Assembly: GCF_019458805.1 (NCBI RefSeq) | Contig: NZ_JAIBOA010000002.1 | Span: 372,001-436,000, forward strand | Reading direction: 5' to 3' | Origin: Actinomadura parmotrematis | Lineage (GTDB): Bacteria; Actinomycetota; Actinomycetes; Streptosporangiales; Streptosporangiaceae | DNA length: 64,000 bases | Shown here: piece after piece, positions 41,301 to 49,750 of the stretch | Position numbering within the stretch: position 1 is the first letter of the stretch | Layout of the letters: each line of letters begins with the position of its first letter | The notes under the pieces: generated by a model | Seen by the model: only the letters and a program-made list of their open reading frames with translations | Told to the model about the DNA's origin: nothing | Database searches by the model: none | Position numbers and translations under genes: made by a program

Positions 41301-42538
41301 CGGCCCGCGCCCGTCAGCCCGAGCAGGTCGGCGGCGGCGGGCGGCAGGCCGGGCAGGCCGAGCGCGCCCGGCAGGGCGCCCGCGCCGGTCGCCGCGACCG
41401 ATCCGGGCTTGGCGGGCGCGGGCAGCGGCCCGCCCTTCGGGGCGTTGGCGGCGCCGCGCACGTTGACGCCGCTGGACGCGGGGGCGGTGCAGCGCGCTGC
41501 GGTGTTGAACGGCGCCCCGGCGCTGGTGTCGGTGCCGTTGCGGTAGGGCGTGCCTCCGTAGCCGGACACGCAGGGCGGCGGGTCGAAGAACGTGGTGACC
41601 ATGCCGAACTGGAGCCGCCCGTCCTTGACCATCGACGTGGCGGCCGAGACCGCCGCGGGCACGTTGGCGAGCAGCTCCTCCAAGGCGCGCGAGCGGGTCG
41701 CGAACACGTCCGACACGCTCGTCAAGTTGGCCAGCAGGACGCTGAAATCGGGGTCGAGGTCGCGCAGCAGCCCGGCGACCTCGGCGGACGCGCCCGGCCC
41801 GGCGGCGATGACGCGCCGCAGGTCGCCGTCGGAGGCGCGGAGCTGCGCGGCGAGCAGCCGGGCGTTCCGGCCGAACGACGCGAGCGCGGCGGCCTCGTCG
41901 TTCTGGGTGCGCAGGACGGCGCCGCCGTCGTGGATGAGCGTCGTCGTCGGGACGATGTGCCGGTCGGCGGTCGCGGTGAACGCGCGGCCGCTGTCCAGGA
42001 GCGCCTGGAGGTTCGGTCCCTGGCCCGCGAACGCGGTGCCGAACTCGTCGACGACCGTGCGGAGCGCGTCCAGCGGCACCGACGCGGCGAGGGCGTCCAC
42101 GCTGGTCAGCAGGTCGGTGACGGGGGCGGGGGTGCTGGTCGCGGCGCGCGGGATGGTGGCGCCCGCCGCCAGGTAGGGGCCGCCGCCCCGGGCCGGCCGC
42201 AGGTCGAGGTACTGCTCGCCGACGGCGGAGCGGTTCGCGACGACGGCCCGCGTCCCGGCCGGGATGCGCGGCGCGCCGTCGTCGATGTGCAGCTCGGCGA
42301 CGACGCCGTCGCCGGTGAGCCGGACCGGCCCGACGCGGCCGACGGACGTGCCGAGGTAGGTGACGTCGGCGTTGGTGGTGAGGCCGCCGGTCTGCGCCAG
42401 GTCCACCTTGACGGTGTAGTAGCCGCTCATCCCGACGAGCCGCCCGAGGTCGGCGTAGTGCAGGCCGACGAAGGCGACGGCGAGGGACCCGGCGACCGCG
42501 AACGCGATCACCTTGAGCCGGGTGGCGAGCGTGATCAT
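41297..42538 (-). CDS. mceF: Mce family substrate-binding protein, position F
   Basis: 413 residues. N-terminal membrane helix (about 7-25), MlaD/Mce beta-barrel domain (about 38-115: YYTVKVDLAQTGGLTTNADV, GEQYLDLRP), a long helical Mce C-terminal region to about 310, then a Cys-containing Gly/Pro/Ala-rich tail. As the sixth Mce protein it corresponds to MceF. The six Mce proteins form a hetero-hexameric needle that carries lipid across the periplasm-like space. Overlaps mceE by 4 bp. Other mce operons also end with a longer F protein with a disordered tail. Confidence 0.9.
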   Translation of the reverse strand: MITLATRLKVIAFAVAGSLAVAFVGLHYADLGRLVGMSGYYTVKVDLAQTGGLTTNADVTYLGTSVGRVGPVRLTGDGVVAELHIDDGAPRIPAGTRAVVANRSAVGEQYLDLRPARGGGPYLAAGATIPRAATSTPAPVTDLLTSVDALAASVPLDALRTVVDEFGTAFAGQGPNLQALLDSGRAFTATADRHIVPTTTLIHDGGAVLRTQNDEAAALASFGRNARLLAAQLRASDGDLRRVIAAGPGASAEVAGLLRDLDPDFSVLLANLTSVSDVFATRSRALEELLANVPAAVSAATSMVKDGRLQFGMVTTFFDPPPCVSGYGGTPYRNGTDTSAGAPFNTAARCTAPASSGVNVRGAANAPKGGPLPAPAKPGSVAATGAGALPGALGLPGLPPAAADLLGLTGAGR

Positions 42539-43635
42539 GAGCGGCTCCCGGTGGCGGGCGGCAGCGGCAGCGGCGGGGCCGCCGCGTCGGCCCCGGCGGC
42601 GCCGCCGTCCGCGAGGTCCTTGCCGGGCCAGGTGGACGGCTGCTCCAGCGGCGGCACGATCTCGGTGCCGGGCACGGCGGCGGTGCGCAGGTAGGCGTTC
42701 AGGTAGTCGCCCTTGATCGCGGGCAGGACGGCGTCGGTGAAGGGGAAGGTGAGCAGCACCTGGAGCGCGTTCGGCAGGTCGTGGCCGGCGTCGGCGAGGC
42801 GCCGCAGCGTCGGCGCGAGGGCGCGCAGGTCGGCGACGAGGTCGTCGCGGGTGGCGTTGACCGTCCGCACGGCGGTGTCCGACAGCGCGTCCAGCGACGC
42901 CAGCATCCGCACGAGCTGCCCGCGCTGCCGCTCCAGCACCTTCAGGCCGGGCCCGAGGTCGTCCAGCACCTTGCCGATCTGGTCGCGGCGGTCGTTCATG
43001 GTCGCCGACAGGCGGGCGAGGCCGTCGAGGGCGCCGGTGATGCCGTCCCGGTTGTCGTTCAGGCTGGTGGTGAGGTCGCGGACGCGTTCCAGCAGCGACC
43101 GGATCTGCGGCTCGTTGCCGTGCAGGGCCCGGTTCAGCTCGGTGGTGATGGTGCGGAGCTGGGCGATGCCGCCGCCGTTCAGCAGCATCGACAGGGCGCC
43201 GAGCACCTCCTCCACCTCGGGGTTGCGGTTGGTGCGGGCGAGCGGGATCGTCGCGCCCGCCAGCGTCCCGGACGCGCCGCGCGACGGCGGCGTCAGCGCG
43301 ATGTACTTCTCCCCCAGCAGGCTGGACTGGCGGAGCTGGGCGTAGGCGTTGGCGGGCAGCCGCACCTTGGCGTTGACGAGCATGGTGACCTCGGCCGTCC
43401 AGCCGCCGGCGGGGAGCGCCACCTTCGTGACGCGGCCGACCGCGACGTCGTTGACCTTCACGGCGGACTGCGGCACGAGGTTCAGCACGTTGGCGAACTG
43501 CGCCCGCACCGTGTACGGGTGGTCGCCGACGTCGGCGCCGCCGGGCAACGGGAGGTCCTGCACGCCGAGGCCGCAGGAGGACAGCGGCAGGACGGCGGCG
43601 AGGGCGAGCACCGCCGCGGCGCGCGCCCGCCTCAC
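42535..43635 (-). CDS. mceE: Mce lipoprotein, position E
   Basis: 366 residues. It has a lipoprotein signal with lipobox LPLSSC near residue 21, as expected for MceE, unlike the membrane-helix N-termini of the other five. The Mce beta-barrel domain follows (YTVRAQFANVLNLVPQSAVKV, QSSLLGEKYIALTP, about 40-115), then coiled-coil helices (LLERVRDLTTSLNDNRDGIT). The C-terminus is Pro/Ala-rich. Start is GTG at 43635, 4 bp overlap with mceD. Anchored in the outer leaflet of the cell membrane as part of the lipid importer. Confidence 0.92.
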   Translation of the reverse strand: MRRARAAAVLALAAVLPLSSCGLGVQDLPLPGGADVGDHPYTVRAQFANVLNLVPQSAVKVNDVAVGRVTKVALPAGGWTAEVTMLVNAKVRLPANAYAQLRQSSLLGEKYIALTPPSRGASGTLAGATIPLARTNRNPEVEEVLGALSMLLNGGGIAQLRTITTELNRALHGNEPQIRSLLERVRDLTTSLNDNRDGITGALDGLARLSATMNDRRDQIGKVLDDLGPGLKVLERQRGQLVRMLASLDALSDTAVRTVNATRDDLVADLRALAPTLRRLADAGHDLPNALQVLLTFPFTDAVLPAIKGDYLNAYLRTAAVPGTEIVPPLEQPSTWPGKDLADGGAAGADAAAPPLPLPPATGSRS

Positions 43636-44618
43636 CGGCCCGCTCCGGACGCGAGCGGCAGCATCTCGTCGAGGTTGCCGCGGCCCATCAGCGTCCGCGT
43701 CGCCGGGTCGTAGGCGTTCAGCAGGTTGTCGACGTTGAGCGGCTGCACGTCCAGGGCCTCGGCGAGCGAGGCGCGCTGCGCCACGAGCGTGCGGGTGATC
43801 CCGGCGAGCTTGGTGACGTTCGTTTTCAGCGCCGCCCGGTTGTCGTGCACGAACCGCTGGACGCGGCCGAGCGCGTCGGCGAGGGCGCGCAGGGCGCCGG
43901 CGAGGTTCTCGCGGTCGGCGGCGAGGAAGCCGGTAACGCCGGCGAGCTGCTGTTCGGCCTGGCGGACGCGCCCGTCGTTGGCGCGCAGCATGGTGGTGAA
44001 CCTCTGCAGGTTGTCGATGGTGGCGAACAGGTCCTTCTGCGACCCGGTCAGCGTCCGCGCCGCCTTCCCGAGGCCGTCGACGGTGGTGCGGAGCGCGAGG
44101 CCGTTGCCGTCGAGGTTCTTCGCGCCGGTGCCGAGGGCGCCCGACAGCGCGCCGTCCTTGTCCAGCCCGTTCGGGCCGAGGTCGTTCGCGAGCTTGGTGA
44201 GGCTCGCGTAGACCTTGTCCAGCTCCATCGGGGTCGCGGTCCGCTCGACGGGGATGCTCGCGCCGTCCGCCATCGTCGCCCCGCCGGTGTAGGCGGGGGT
44301 GAGCTGGACGTACCGGTCGGCGACCAGGCTCGGCGCGACGGCGACGGCGCGCGCCCCCGCCGGGACGTCCACGCCGTGGTCGACGGTGAGGCGGACGCGG
44401 ACGCGGGTGCCCTCGGCGCGCACGGCGTCGACCGTCCCGACGCGGACGCCGAGGATCCGCACGTCCGACCCCGCGTACACGCCGATGCCCTCGGCGAAGT
44501 AGACGGTGATGCCGGTGCCCGGCGGCGGCCGGAACACGATCAGCGCGGCGGCGGCGAGGAGCAGGACGAGCCCGAGCGCGAGGGCGCCGACCCCGGCCCG
44601 CAGCTTGGTGATCATCAT
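43632..44618 (-). CDS. mceD: Mce family protein, position D
   Basis: 328 residues: membrane helix (about 10-30), Mce domain (GITVYFAEGIGVYAGSDVRI, VADRYVQLTPAY, about 36-110) and helical C-terminal region ending DNLLNAYDPATRTLMGRGN. Starts ATG-ATG at 44618 with 4 bp overlap to mceC. A standard member of the six-protein Mce ring set. Shorter tail than the F protein. Confidence 0.9.
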   Translation of the reverse strand: MMITKLRAGVGALALGLVLLLAAAALIVFRPPPGTGITVYFAEGIGVYAGSDVRILGVRVGTVDAVRAEGTRVRVRLTVDHGVDVPAGARAVAVAPSLVADRYVQLTPAYTGGATMADGASIPVERTATPMELDKVYASLTKLANDLGPNGLDKDGALSGALGTGAKNLDGNGLALRTTVDGLGKAARTLTGSQKDLFATIDNLQRFTTMLRANDGRVRQAEQQLAGVTGFLAADRENLAGALRALADALGRVQRFVHDNRAALKTNVTKLAGITRTLVAQRASLAEALDVQPLNVDNLLNAYDPATRTLMGRGNLDEMLPLASGAGR

Positions 44619-45652
44619 TTGGCGCCCCTCTTGGTCGGCGTGCAGCCCTGCGCGGGCGGGGCGCCGGGCGCCCGGTACTCCTTCGGCACGAGGCCGCAGA
44701 GGTAGCCGTCCATCCAGCGTCCGTTGCCCATGGCGTTGCCGAGCAGGCGGGTGTAGGGGCCGGCGAGGCGGAGCGCCCGGTCGAGGTTCTGCTGGTTGCG
44801 GGCGAGCAGGTCGCTCACCCGCCCGAGGGCGGCGAGGGTCGGCCGCAGCCGCGCCTCGTTGTCGTCGATGATCCCGGTGAGCTGCCGGGCGAGGTCCTGG
44901 GCGCCGGCGAGCAGGCCGTGCACGGCGTCGCGGCGGCGCTGGATCTCGGCGAGGAGGGTGTTGCCGTCGCGCAGCAGCGCCTCGAAGGAGGCGTTCTGCC
45001 CGGCGACGGTGCCGCTCACCTCGCGGCTGCCCGCGAGGAGCCGGGCGAGCCGGGCGTCCCGCGAGGAGATCGTCTTGGACAGCGCGGACATGCCGGTGAG
45101 GGCCTGCCGGACGCTCGGCGGCGTCCCGGCGAAGGCGGTGGACAGCGCCCGCAGGCTGCCCGCGAGCCGGGCCGAGTCGACCTGCCCGACGGTCCCGGCG
45201 AGGTCCTCGAACGCGCGGGTGACGTCGTAGGGCGAGGTGGTGCGGGTGATCGGGATGGTGCGATCGGGGTCCTGAGCGCGGGCGCCGAGGGGGTCGACGG
45301 CCAGGTACTTGTCGCCGAGCAGCGTCTTGATCGCGATGGCGGCGGTGCTGGCGTCGCCGATCCAGGCGTGCTTCACCCGGAACCCGATGCGCACCCTGCC
45401 GCGGGCCAGCGCCACGCTGGTGATCTTGCCGACCTTGACGCCCGCGACGCGCACCTCGTTGCCGGTGCGCATCCCGGCGGCCTCGGCGAACTCGGCGGTG
45501 TAGTCGGTGCCGCCGCCGATCACCGGCAGGTCGCCGGCGCGCAGCGCGAGCAGCGCGACGAGGACCATCGCGGCGAGGCCGACCAGGGCGACGGCGATGG
45601 GGTTGCGGTCGCGGACCGGCTTCAGCCGGGGCCGCCGCTTCGGCGCGCTCAC
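44615..45652 (-). CDS. mceC: Mce family protein, position C
   Basis: 345 residues: basic N-terminus (RPRLKPVRDRNP), membrane helix (about 17-37), Mce domain (YTAEFAEAAGMRTGNEVRVA, LGDKYLAVDP, about 48-120) and a helical region. It ends with MDGYLCGLVPKEY and QGCTPTKRGAK, giving two Cys that may pair. Start is GTG at 45652, overlapping mceB by 4 bp; the open frame upstream of it lies inside mceB. Confidence 0.9.
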   Translation of the reverse strand: MSAPKRRPRLKPVRDRNPIAVALVGLAAMVLVALLALRAGDLPVIGGGTDYTAEFAEAAGMRTGNEVRVAGVKVGKITSVALARGRVRIGFRVKHAWIGDASTAAIAIKTLLGDKYLAVDPLGARAQDPDRTIPITRTTSPYDVTRAFEDLAGTVGQVDSARLAGSLRALSTAFAGTPPSVRQALTGMSALSKTISSRDARLARLLAGSREVSGTVAGQNASFEALLRDGNTLLAEIQRRRDAVHGLLAGAQDLARQLTGIIDDNEARLRPTLAALGRVSDLLARNQQNLDRALRLAGPYTRLLGNAMGNGRWMDGYLCGLVPKEYRAPGAPPAQGCTPTKRGAK

Positions 45653-46689
45653 CGCCCGCACCGCGGCGAGGTGTTCGGGACGCCGGTCGGCGCGGGGTGC
45701 TGCTCGCCCGGGACCTGCTGGTACGTCGCGCCGGTCACGGCGGCCTCGCACAGGTAGAAGTTCATCCAGGACCCGTAGGAGCCGAGCCGCCCGATCGCGG
45801 CCATCTTCACCGGCAGGGTCTTCAGGAAGCGGTCCACGACCGGCTCGTCCCGGTCGAGGCTCGCCGACAGCCGGCCGAGCTCGACGACGTCGTCCTTCAG
45901 CGGGGCGCGCCCGTCGCGGAGGAGCGCGGCGGTGCTGGCGGTGAGGCCGTCCAGGGCGCTGATCGCCTCGCCGATCGGGCGGCGGTCGGCGGCGAGCCCG
46001 GACACGAGCGCGCGGAGCGTCGTGATGAGGCCGGTGAGCTGCGCGCCGTGGGCGTTGACGGTGTCGAGGACGCCGGTCAGGTTGGTGACGACCTGCCCGA
46101 TGACCGCGTCCTTGCCGGCGATGGCGGAGGTGAGGGTGCCGATGGAGGCGAGCAGGTCCTCGACGGTGCCGCCCTCGCCCTGGAGCACCTGCACGATCGA
46201 CCCGGCGAGCTGGTTGACGTCCTTCGGCGACAGCGCCGCGAACAGCGGCTGGAAGCCGTTGAACAGGCGGGTGAGGTCGAGCGCGGGCGTCGTCCGCTCG
46301 ACCGGGATGGTCGCGCCGGGCGCGAGCGCGCCGGTGCCGCCGGTGCCGCGCGCCAGCTCGACGTAGCGCTGCCCGACGAGGTTCAGGTACTTGATCGTCG
46401 CGGTCGCCGACGCCGGGACGGTCCGGTCCCGGTCCACCGAGAACCGCACTCGGGCGATCCGCCGGTCCACCACGTCGATGCCCTCGACCCGGCCGACCTG
46501 CACGCCCGCGATGCGGACGCCGTCGCCGGCGCGGAGGCCGGAGGCGTCGGTGAAGCGGGCCCGGTAGGAGCGGCTCGGGCCGCCGCCGGTCTGCGCGATG
46601 CTCGCCGCGAGGACGGTCGTGGCGAGCACCGTCACGACGATGAACGCGAGCGACTTGGCGATCGGCCCGGCCAGGCTGCGGTCGCTCAT
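45649..46689 (-). CDS. mceB: Mce family protein, position B
   Basis: 346 residues: membrane helix (about 12-32), Mce domain (YRARFTDASGLRAGDGVRIA, NLVGQRYVELAR, about 40-115), long helical region with LEDLLASI-like heptads, and a C-terminus with MNFYLCEAAVTG and SPRCGR, again two cysteines. ATG at 46689 overlaps mceA by 4 bp. The FYLCE and GYLCG endings in B and C show they are close relatives. Confidence 0.91.
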   Translation of the reverse strand: MSDRSLAGPIAKSLAFIVVTVLATTVLAASIAQTGGGPSRSYRARFTDASGLRAGDGVRIAGVQVGRVEGIDVVDRRIARVRFSVDRDRTVPASATATIKYLNLVGQRYVELARGTGGTGALAPGATIPVERTTPALDLTRLFNGFQPLFAALSPKDVNQLAGSIVQVLQGEGGTVEDLLASIGTLTSAIAGKDAVIGQVVTNLTGVLDTVNAHGAQLTGLITTLRALVSGLAADRRPIGEAISALDGLTASTAALLRDGRAPLKDDVVELGRLSASLDRDEPVVDRFLKTLPVKMAAIGRLGSYGSWMNFYLCEAAVTGATYQQVPGEQHPAPTGVPNTSPRCGR

Positions 46690-47936
46690 CCGATCTTCAC
46701 CTCCGTGCCGCGGTAGAGGGGGCCGAGCAGCACGCTCGACCAGTCCGGCAGCGCCTCGGGGGCCTCCCCGAGGCGCGCCGCGATCAGCTCGTTGACCAGG
46801 CGGTTCTCCTGCGGGGAGTTGGCGACGCCGAGCCCGGCCCGCGACGCGGCGGGCTGCGCGGTGCCGTAGGCGACCGGGTAGCAGTGCGGGCCGCCGCGCG
46901 CGTTGTAGACGGGCCTGTCCTTGCCGGGCCGGTAGGCGCCCTTGGATTTCAGGGTGCGCACGTCCACGTGCAGGCCCGGGTTCGCGGTGCCCTTGCCGAG
47001 GACGCGGTCCATGAGGGGGACGAAGTCGGCGAGCATCGCCAGCGTGCAGGGCAGCTCGGGCGAGTACCTCGCGAGGATCTCCAGGCTCGCGCGGCTCTGC
47101 GCCGACACGCGGATGAGGTTGGCGGAGTTCTCCCGGACGAAGGTGGTGAGGTCGTCGGAGACGTCCGTCACCGAGGCGTAGAGGGCGGCGAGGTTGGCGC
47201 GCTGCGCCGCGATGGTGTTGCTGGTGTAGGTCGCGTCGTTCAGCGCTTGCAGGATGTCGGGGACGGCCTCGCTGTAGTGCGCGCTGACCTCCGCGAGGTC
47301 GCGGATGCCCTGGTTCAGCGCGGGCAGGTTCGGGTTGAGCTTCCGCAGGTAGGCGTCCAACTCGACGAGGGTCCGCCCGAGCTCGGTGCCGCGCCCGTCG
47401 AGGGCCTGCGACACGGCGGTGAGCGTCGCCGACAGCTCGGCGGGCCGGACGGCGGTCAGCAGCGGCATGAGGTCGTCGAGGACGCGCTGCACCTCGATGG
47501 CGTTCGCCGACCGGTCCTGGCTGATGGTGCCGTGCGCGGCGAGCCGCGCCGTGCTCGGCCGCGCCGGCGGGACGAGCGCGACGTAGCGCTGACCGAACAG
47601 CGTCGTCGGCAGCATCCGCGCGGTGACGTTGGCGGGCAGCAGCCGCATCTTGTCGGGCTGGATCGCCAGGCGCAGCGTCGCGCCGCCGCCGTCGGAGCCG
47701 ATCGAGCGGACCTCGCCGATGACGACGCCGCGCAGCTTCACGTCGGCGTGCGGGTGCATCTCGCTGCCGGCGCTCGCGGTCCGCAGCGTCACCCACGCGA
47801 CGTCGGTGAACTTCTTGTCGTAGATCGCCACCGCCAGCCACGCCAGCAGCGCGGGCACGAGCAGGAACGCCACGCCCGCCAGCCGCCGCACGGCGACGCC
47901 GGTGCGGTCCCTGCGCTGCCTCCTCCGCTCGGTCAT
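46686..47936 (-). CDS. mceA: Mce family protein, position A
   Basis: 416 residues: basic N-terminus (ERRRQRRDRTG), membrane helix (about 20-40), Mce domain (VTLRTASAGSEMHPHADVKL, TTLFGQRYVALVPP, about 48-130) and a long helical region. The tail has PHCYPV and ends SSVLLGPLYRGTEVKIG. ATG at 47936 overlaps yrbEB by 4 bp. First of six Mce proteins in the order A-F. Confidence 0.91.
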   Translation of the reverse strand: MTERRRQRRDRTGVAVRRLAGVAFLLVPALLAWLAVAIYDKKFTDVAWVTLRTASAGSEMHPHADVKLRGVVIGEVRSIGSDGGGATLRLAIQPDKMRLLPANVTARMLPTTLFGQRYVALVPPARPSTARLAAHGTISQDRSANAIEVQRVLDDLMPLLTAVRPAELSATLTAVSQALDGRGTELGRTLVELDAYLRKLNPNLPALNQGIRDLAEVSAHYSEAVPDILQALNDATYTSNTIAAQRANLAALYASVTDVSDDLTTFVRENSANLIRVSAQSRASLEILARYSPELPCTLAMLADFVPLMDRVLGKGTANPGLHVDVRTLKSKGAYRPGKDRPVYNARGGPHCYPVAYGTAQPAASRAGLGVANSPQENRLVNELIAARLGEAPEALPDWSSVLLGPLYRGTEVKIG

Positions 47937-48763
47937 CCCGCCACCTTCACCGTCGTCGTGGTGCCCCAGATCGCGAGGCTGAGGAAGAAGTCGGTGACGC
48001 TGATGAGGACGATGGAGGTGCGGACCGCGCGGCCGACGGCCCTGCCCACCCCGGCGGGGCCGCCGGCCGCGCGGTAGCCGTAGTAGCAGTGCGACAGGAT
48101 CACCATGACGCTGAAGACCAGGACCTTCAGGAACGACAGCACCACGTCGGCGGGCGACAGGAACAGCCCGAAGTAGTGGTCGTAGGTGCCCTGCGACTGC
48201 CCGTTGACGACCACCGTCACCTCGCGGGAGGCGACGTAGGAGCACATGAGCCCGATCGCGTAGAGCGGGACGATCGCGACGGCGCCCGCGATGATGCGGG
48301 TGGTGACGAGGTAGGGCAGGCTCGGGATGCCCATGACCTCCAGGGCGTCCACCTCGTCGCTGATGCGCATCGCGCCGAGCTGCGCGGTGAACCCGGCGCC
48401 GACGGTCGCCGACAGGGCGAGGCCGGAGACGAGCGGCGCGATCTCGCGGGTGTTGAAGTAGGCCGAGGCGAACCCGGTGAACGCGGCGGTGCCGATCTGC
48501 TGGAGCGCCGAGTACCCCTGCAACCCGACGATCATGCCGGTGGCCAGGGTCAGCGCGATCATCACGCCGATGGAGCCGCCGACGACGCCGAGCCCGCCGC
48601 TGCCGAACGACACCTCGGCGAGCAGCCGCTGGATCTCCCGCAGGTAGCGGCGGAGCGCGCGGGGCGTCCAGAGCAGCGCCCGGGTGTAGAAGAGGAGCTG
48701 GTCGCCGGGCTCGTCCAGGCGGGCGAGCAGCCGGGACGGGCGGAGGCCGCCGTACGGCGCCAC
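47933..48763 (-). CDS. yrbEB: YrbE/MlaE-type permease B
   Basis: 276 residues, MlaE/YrbE permease family with five or six membrane helices. Family motifs: amphipathic N-terminal helix, GGSIGVMIALTLATGMIVGLQ divided by a turn, the EVDALEVMGIPSLPYLVTTR coupling-helix region, and the helical C-terminus. With YrbEA it makes the membrane channel of the Mce ABC importer. Start is GTG at 48763, 4 bp after yrbEA. Its ATPase partner (MceG/Mkl type) is not in the window. Confidence 0.93.
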   Translation of the reverse strand: MAPYGGLRPSRLLARLDEPGDQLLFYTRALLWTPRALRRYLREIQRLLAEVSFGSGGLGVVGGSIGVMIALTLATGMIVGLQGYSALQQIGTAAFTGFASAYFNTREIAPLVSGLALSATVGAGFTAQLGAMRISDEVDALEVMGIPSLPYLVTTRIIAGAVAIVPLYAIGLMCSYVASREVTVVVNGQSQGTYDHYFGLFLSPADVVLSFLKVLVFSVMVILSHCYYGYRAAGGPAGVGRAVGRAVRTSIVLISVTDFFLSLAIWGTTTTVKVAG

Positions 48764-48767
48764 GTCC

Positions 48768-49556
48768 TCACCCGCCCTTCGGGGGGACGACCTGCAGGTA
48801 GATGCCGGTGATCACCATGTTGGCGAGGAACAGCAGCAGGAAGGTGATGACGACGGCCTGGTTGACGACGTCGCCGACGCCCTTCGGGCCGCCGCGCGGG
48901 TTCAGCCCCCGGTGGGCGGCGACGACCCCGGCGATGAACCCGAACAGGATCGCCTTGAACTCGCTGATGTACAGGTCGGGGAGCTGCGCGAGGGCCGAGA
49001 AGCTCGCCAGGTAGGCGCCGGGCGTGCCGCCCTGCATCAGCACGTTGAAGGCGTAGCCGCCGGCGACGCCGACGACCGAGACCAGGCCGTTCAGCAGCGC
49101 CGAGACGAGGACGCAGGCCAGGACCCGCGGCACGACGAGCCGCTGGACGGGCGAGACGCCGAGCACCTCCATCGCGTCGAGCTCCTCGCGGATGGTGCGC
49201 GAGCCGATGTCGGCGCAGATCGCCGACCCCGCCACCCCCGAGATCAGCAGCGCGACGATCATCGGGCTGGCCTGCTGGATGACGGCGAGGACGCTCGCGC
49301 CGCCGGTGAAGGACTGCGCGCCGAGCTGCTGGGTGAGCGACCCGACCTGGAGCGAGATGACCGCGCCGAACGGGATCGACACGAACGCGGTCGGCAGGAT
49401 CGTCACGCCGGCGATGAACCAGAACTGGGTGACGAACTCGCGGAACTGGAAGGGGCGGCGCCACACCATGCCGAGCACCGTGGCGCCGAGCGCGAACAGC
49501 CGCCCGGTCTGGCGCAGCGCGCCGGCGCCGGGGAACGCCGCCTGCTGCGCGGTCAT
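48768..49556 (-). CDS. yrbEA: YrbE/MlaE-type permease A
   Basis: 262 residues, MlaE/YrbE permease family and first gene of the mce operon. It has the typical FREFVTQFWFIAGVTILPTA start, the central EELDAMEVLGVSPVQRLVVPR coupling motif and five to six helices. The ATG at 49556 has no Shine-Dalgarno of its own, but it overlaps (ATGA) the stop of a six-codon ORF that does have one, suggesting reinitiation. The operon runs through yrbEB, mceA-F and four Mce-associated genes with 4-bp overlaps or gaps of at most about 11 bp, 10.4 kb in all. Confidence 0.94.
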   Translation of the reverse strand: MTAQQAAFPGAGALRQTGRLFALGATVLGMVWRRPFQFREFVTQFWFIAGVTILPTAFVSIPFGAVISLQVGSLTQQLGAQSFTGGASVLAVIQQASPMIVALLISGVAGSAICADIGSRTIREELDAMEVLGVSPVQRLVVPRVLACVLVSALLNGLVSVVGVAGGYAFNVLMQGGTPGAYLASFSALAQLPDLYISEFKAILFGFIAGVVAAHRGLNPRGGPKGVGDVVNQAVVITFLLLFLANMVITGIYLQVVPPKGG

Positions 49557-49573
49557 GTCGCGGTGCCCGTCAT
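49553..49573 (-). CDS. Six-codon leader ORF before yrbEA
   Basis: ATG at 49573, sequence MTGTAT, TGA overlapping the yrbEA ATG by 4 bp. A strong GAGGAGAG Shine-Dalgarno sits just upstream of this ATG, while yrbEA itself has none. It probably works as a translational coupler rather than as a functional peptide. Confidence 0.55.
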   Translation of the reverse strand: MTGTAT

Positions 49574-49614
49574 GTGCTCTCCTCGGTCGTGTCCGCGGGT
49601 ACGCTACCGACCCC

Positions 49615-49648
49615 GATAATCACCGGGAAAGGAGTACCGGCGATTATT
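49615..49648. promoter_or_regulatory. Inverted repeat in the mce promoter
   Basis: GATAATCACCGG (49615-49626) and CCGGCGATTATT (49637-49648) match at 10 of 12 positions as an inverted repeat with a 10-bp spacer. It lies about 45-75 bp upstream of the leader ORF, and TAGCGT (complement of 49601-49606) may be the -10 box. A dimeric repressor site is likely; known mce operons are controlled by TetR (KstR, Mce3R) and GntR/FadR-type (Mce1R, Mce2R) regulators. No such gene is adjacent. Confidence 0.55.
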
Positions 49649-49696
49649 GGCACCGCGTGACAAAAGGCCGCCCGGAAGCGTTTTCCACGGGCACGA

Positions 49697-49737
49697 AAAG
49701 AGCAGGGGACGGCATAACGCGCCGCTCCCTGCTCTTT
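49697..49737 (-). terminator. Terminator of the FN3 secreted-protein gene
   Basis: AAAGAGCAGGGGACGG (49697-49712) and CCGCTCCCTGCTCTTT (49722-49737) form a 16-bp stem with two mismatches and a 9-base loop, followed on the minus strand by TTTT. It begins 13 bp after the stop at 49751 and insulates the mce operon promoter. Confidence 0.85.
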
Positions 49738-49750
49738 GCGGTGAATGGTG

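Noticed and set aside
49557..49750. Small gene between the mce operon and the FN3 gene
   Set aside because: No frame longer than a few codons with a start signal except the six-codon leader; the rest is promoter dyad and terminator.
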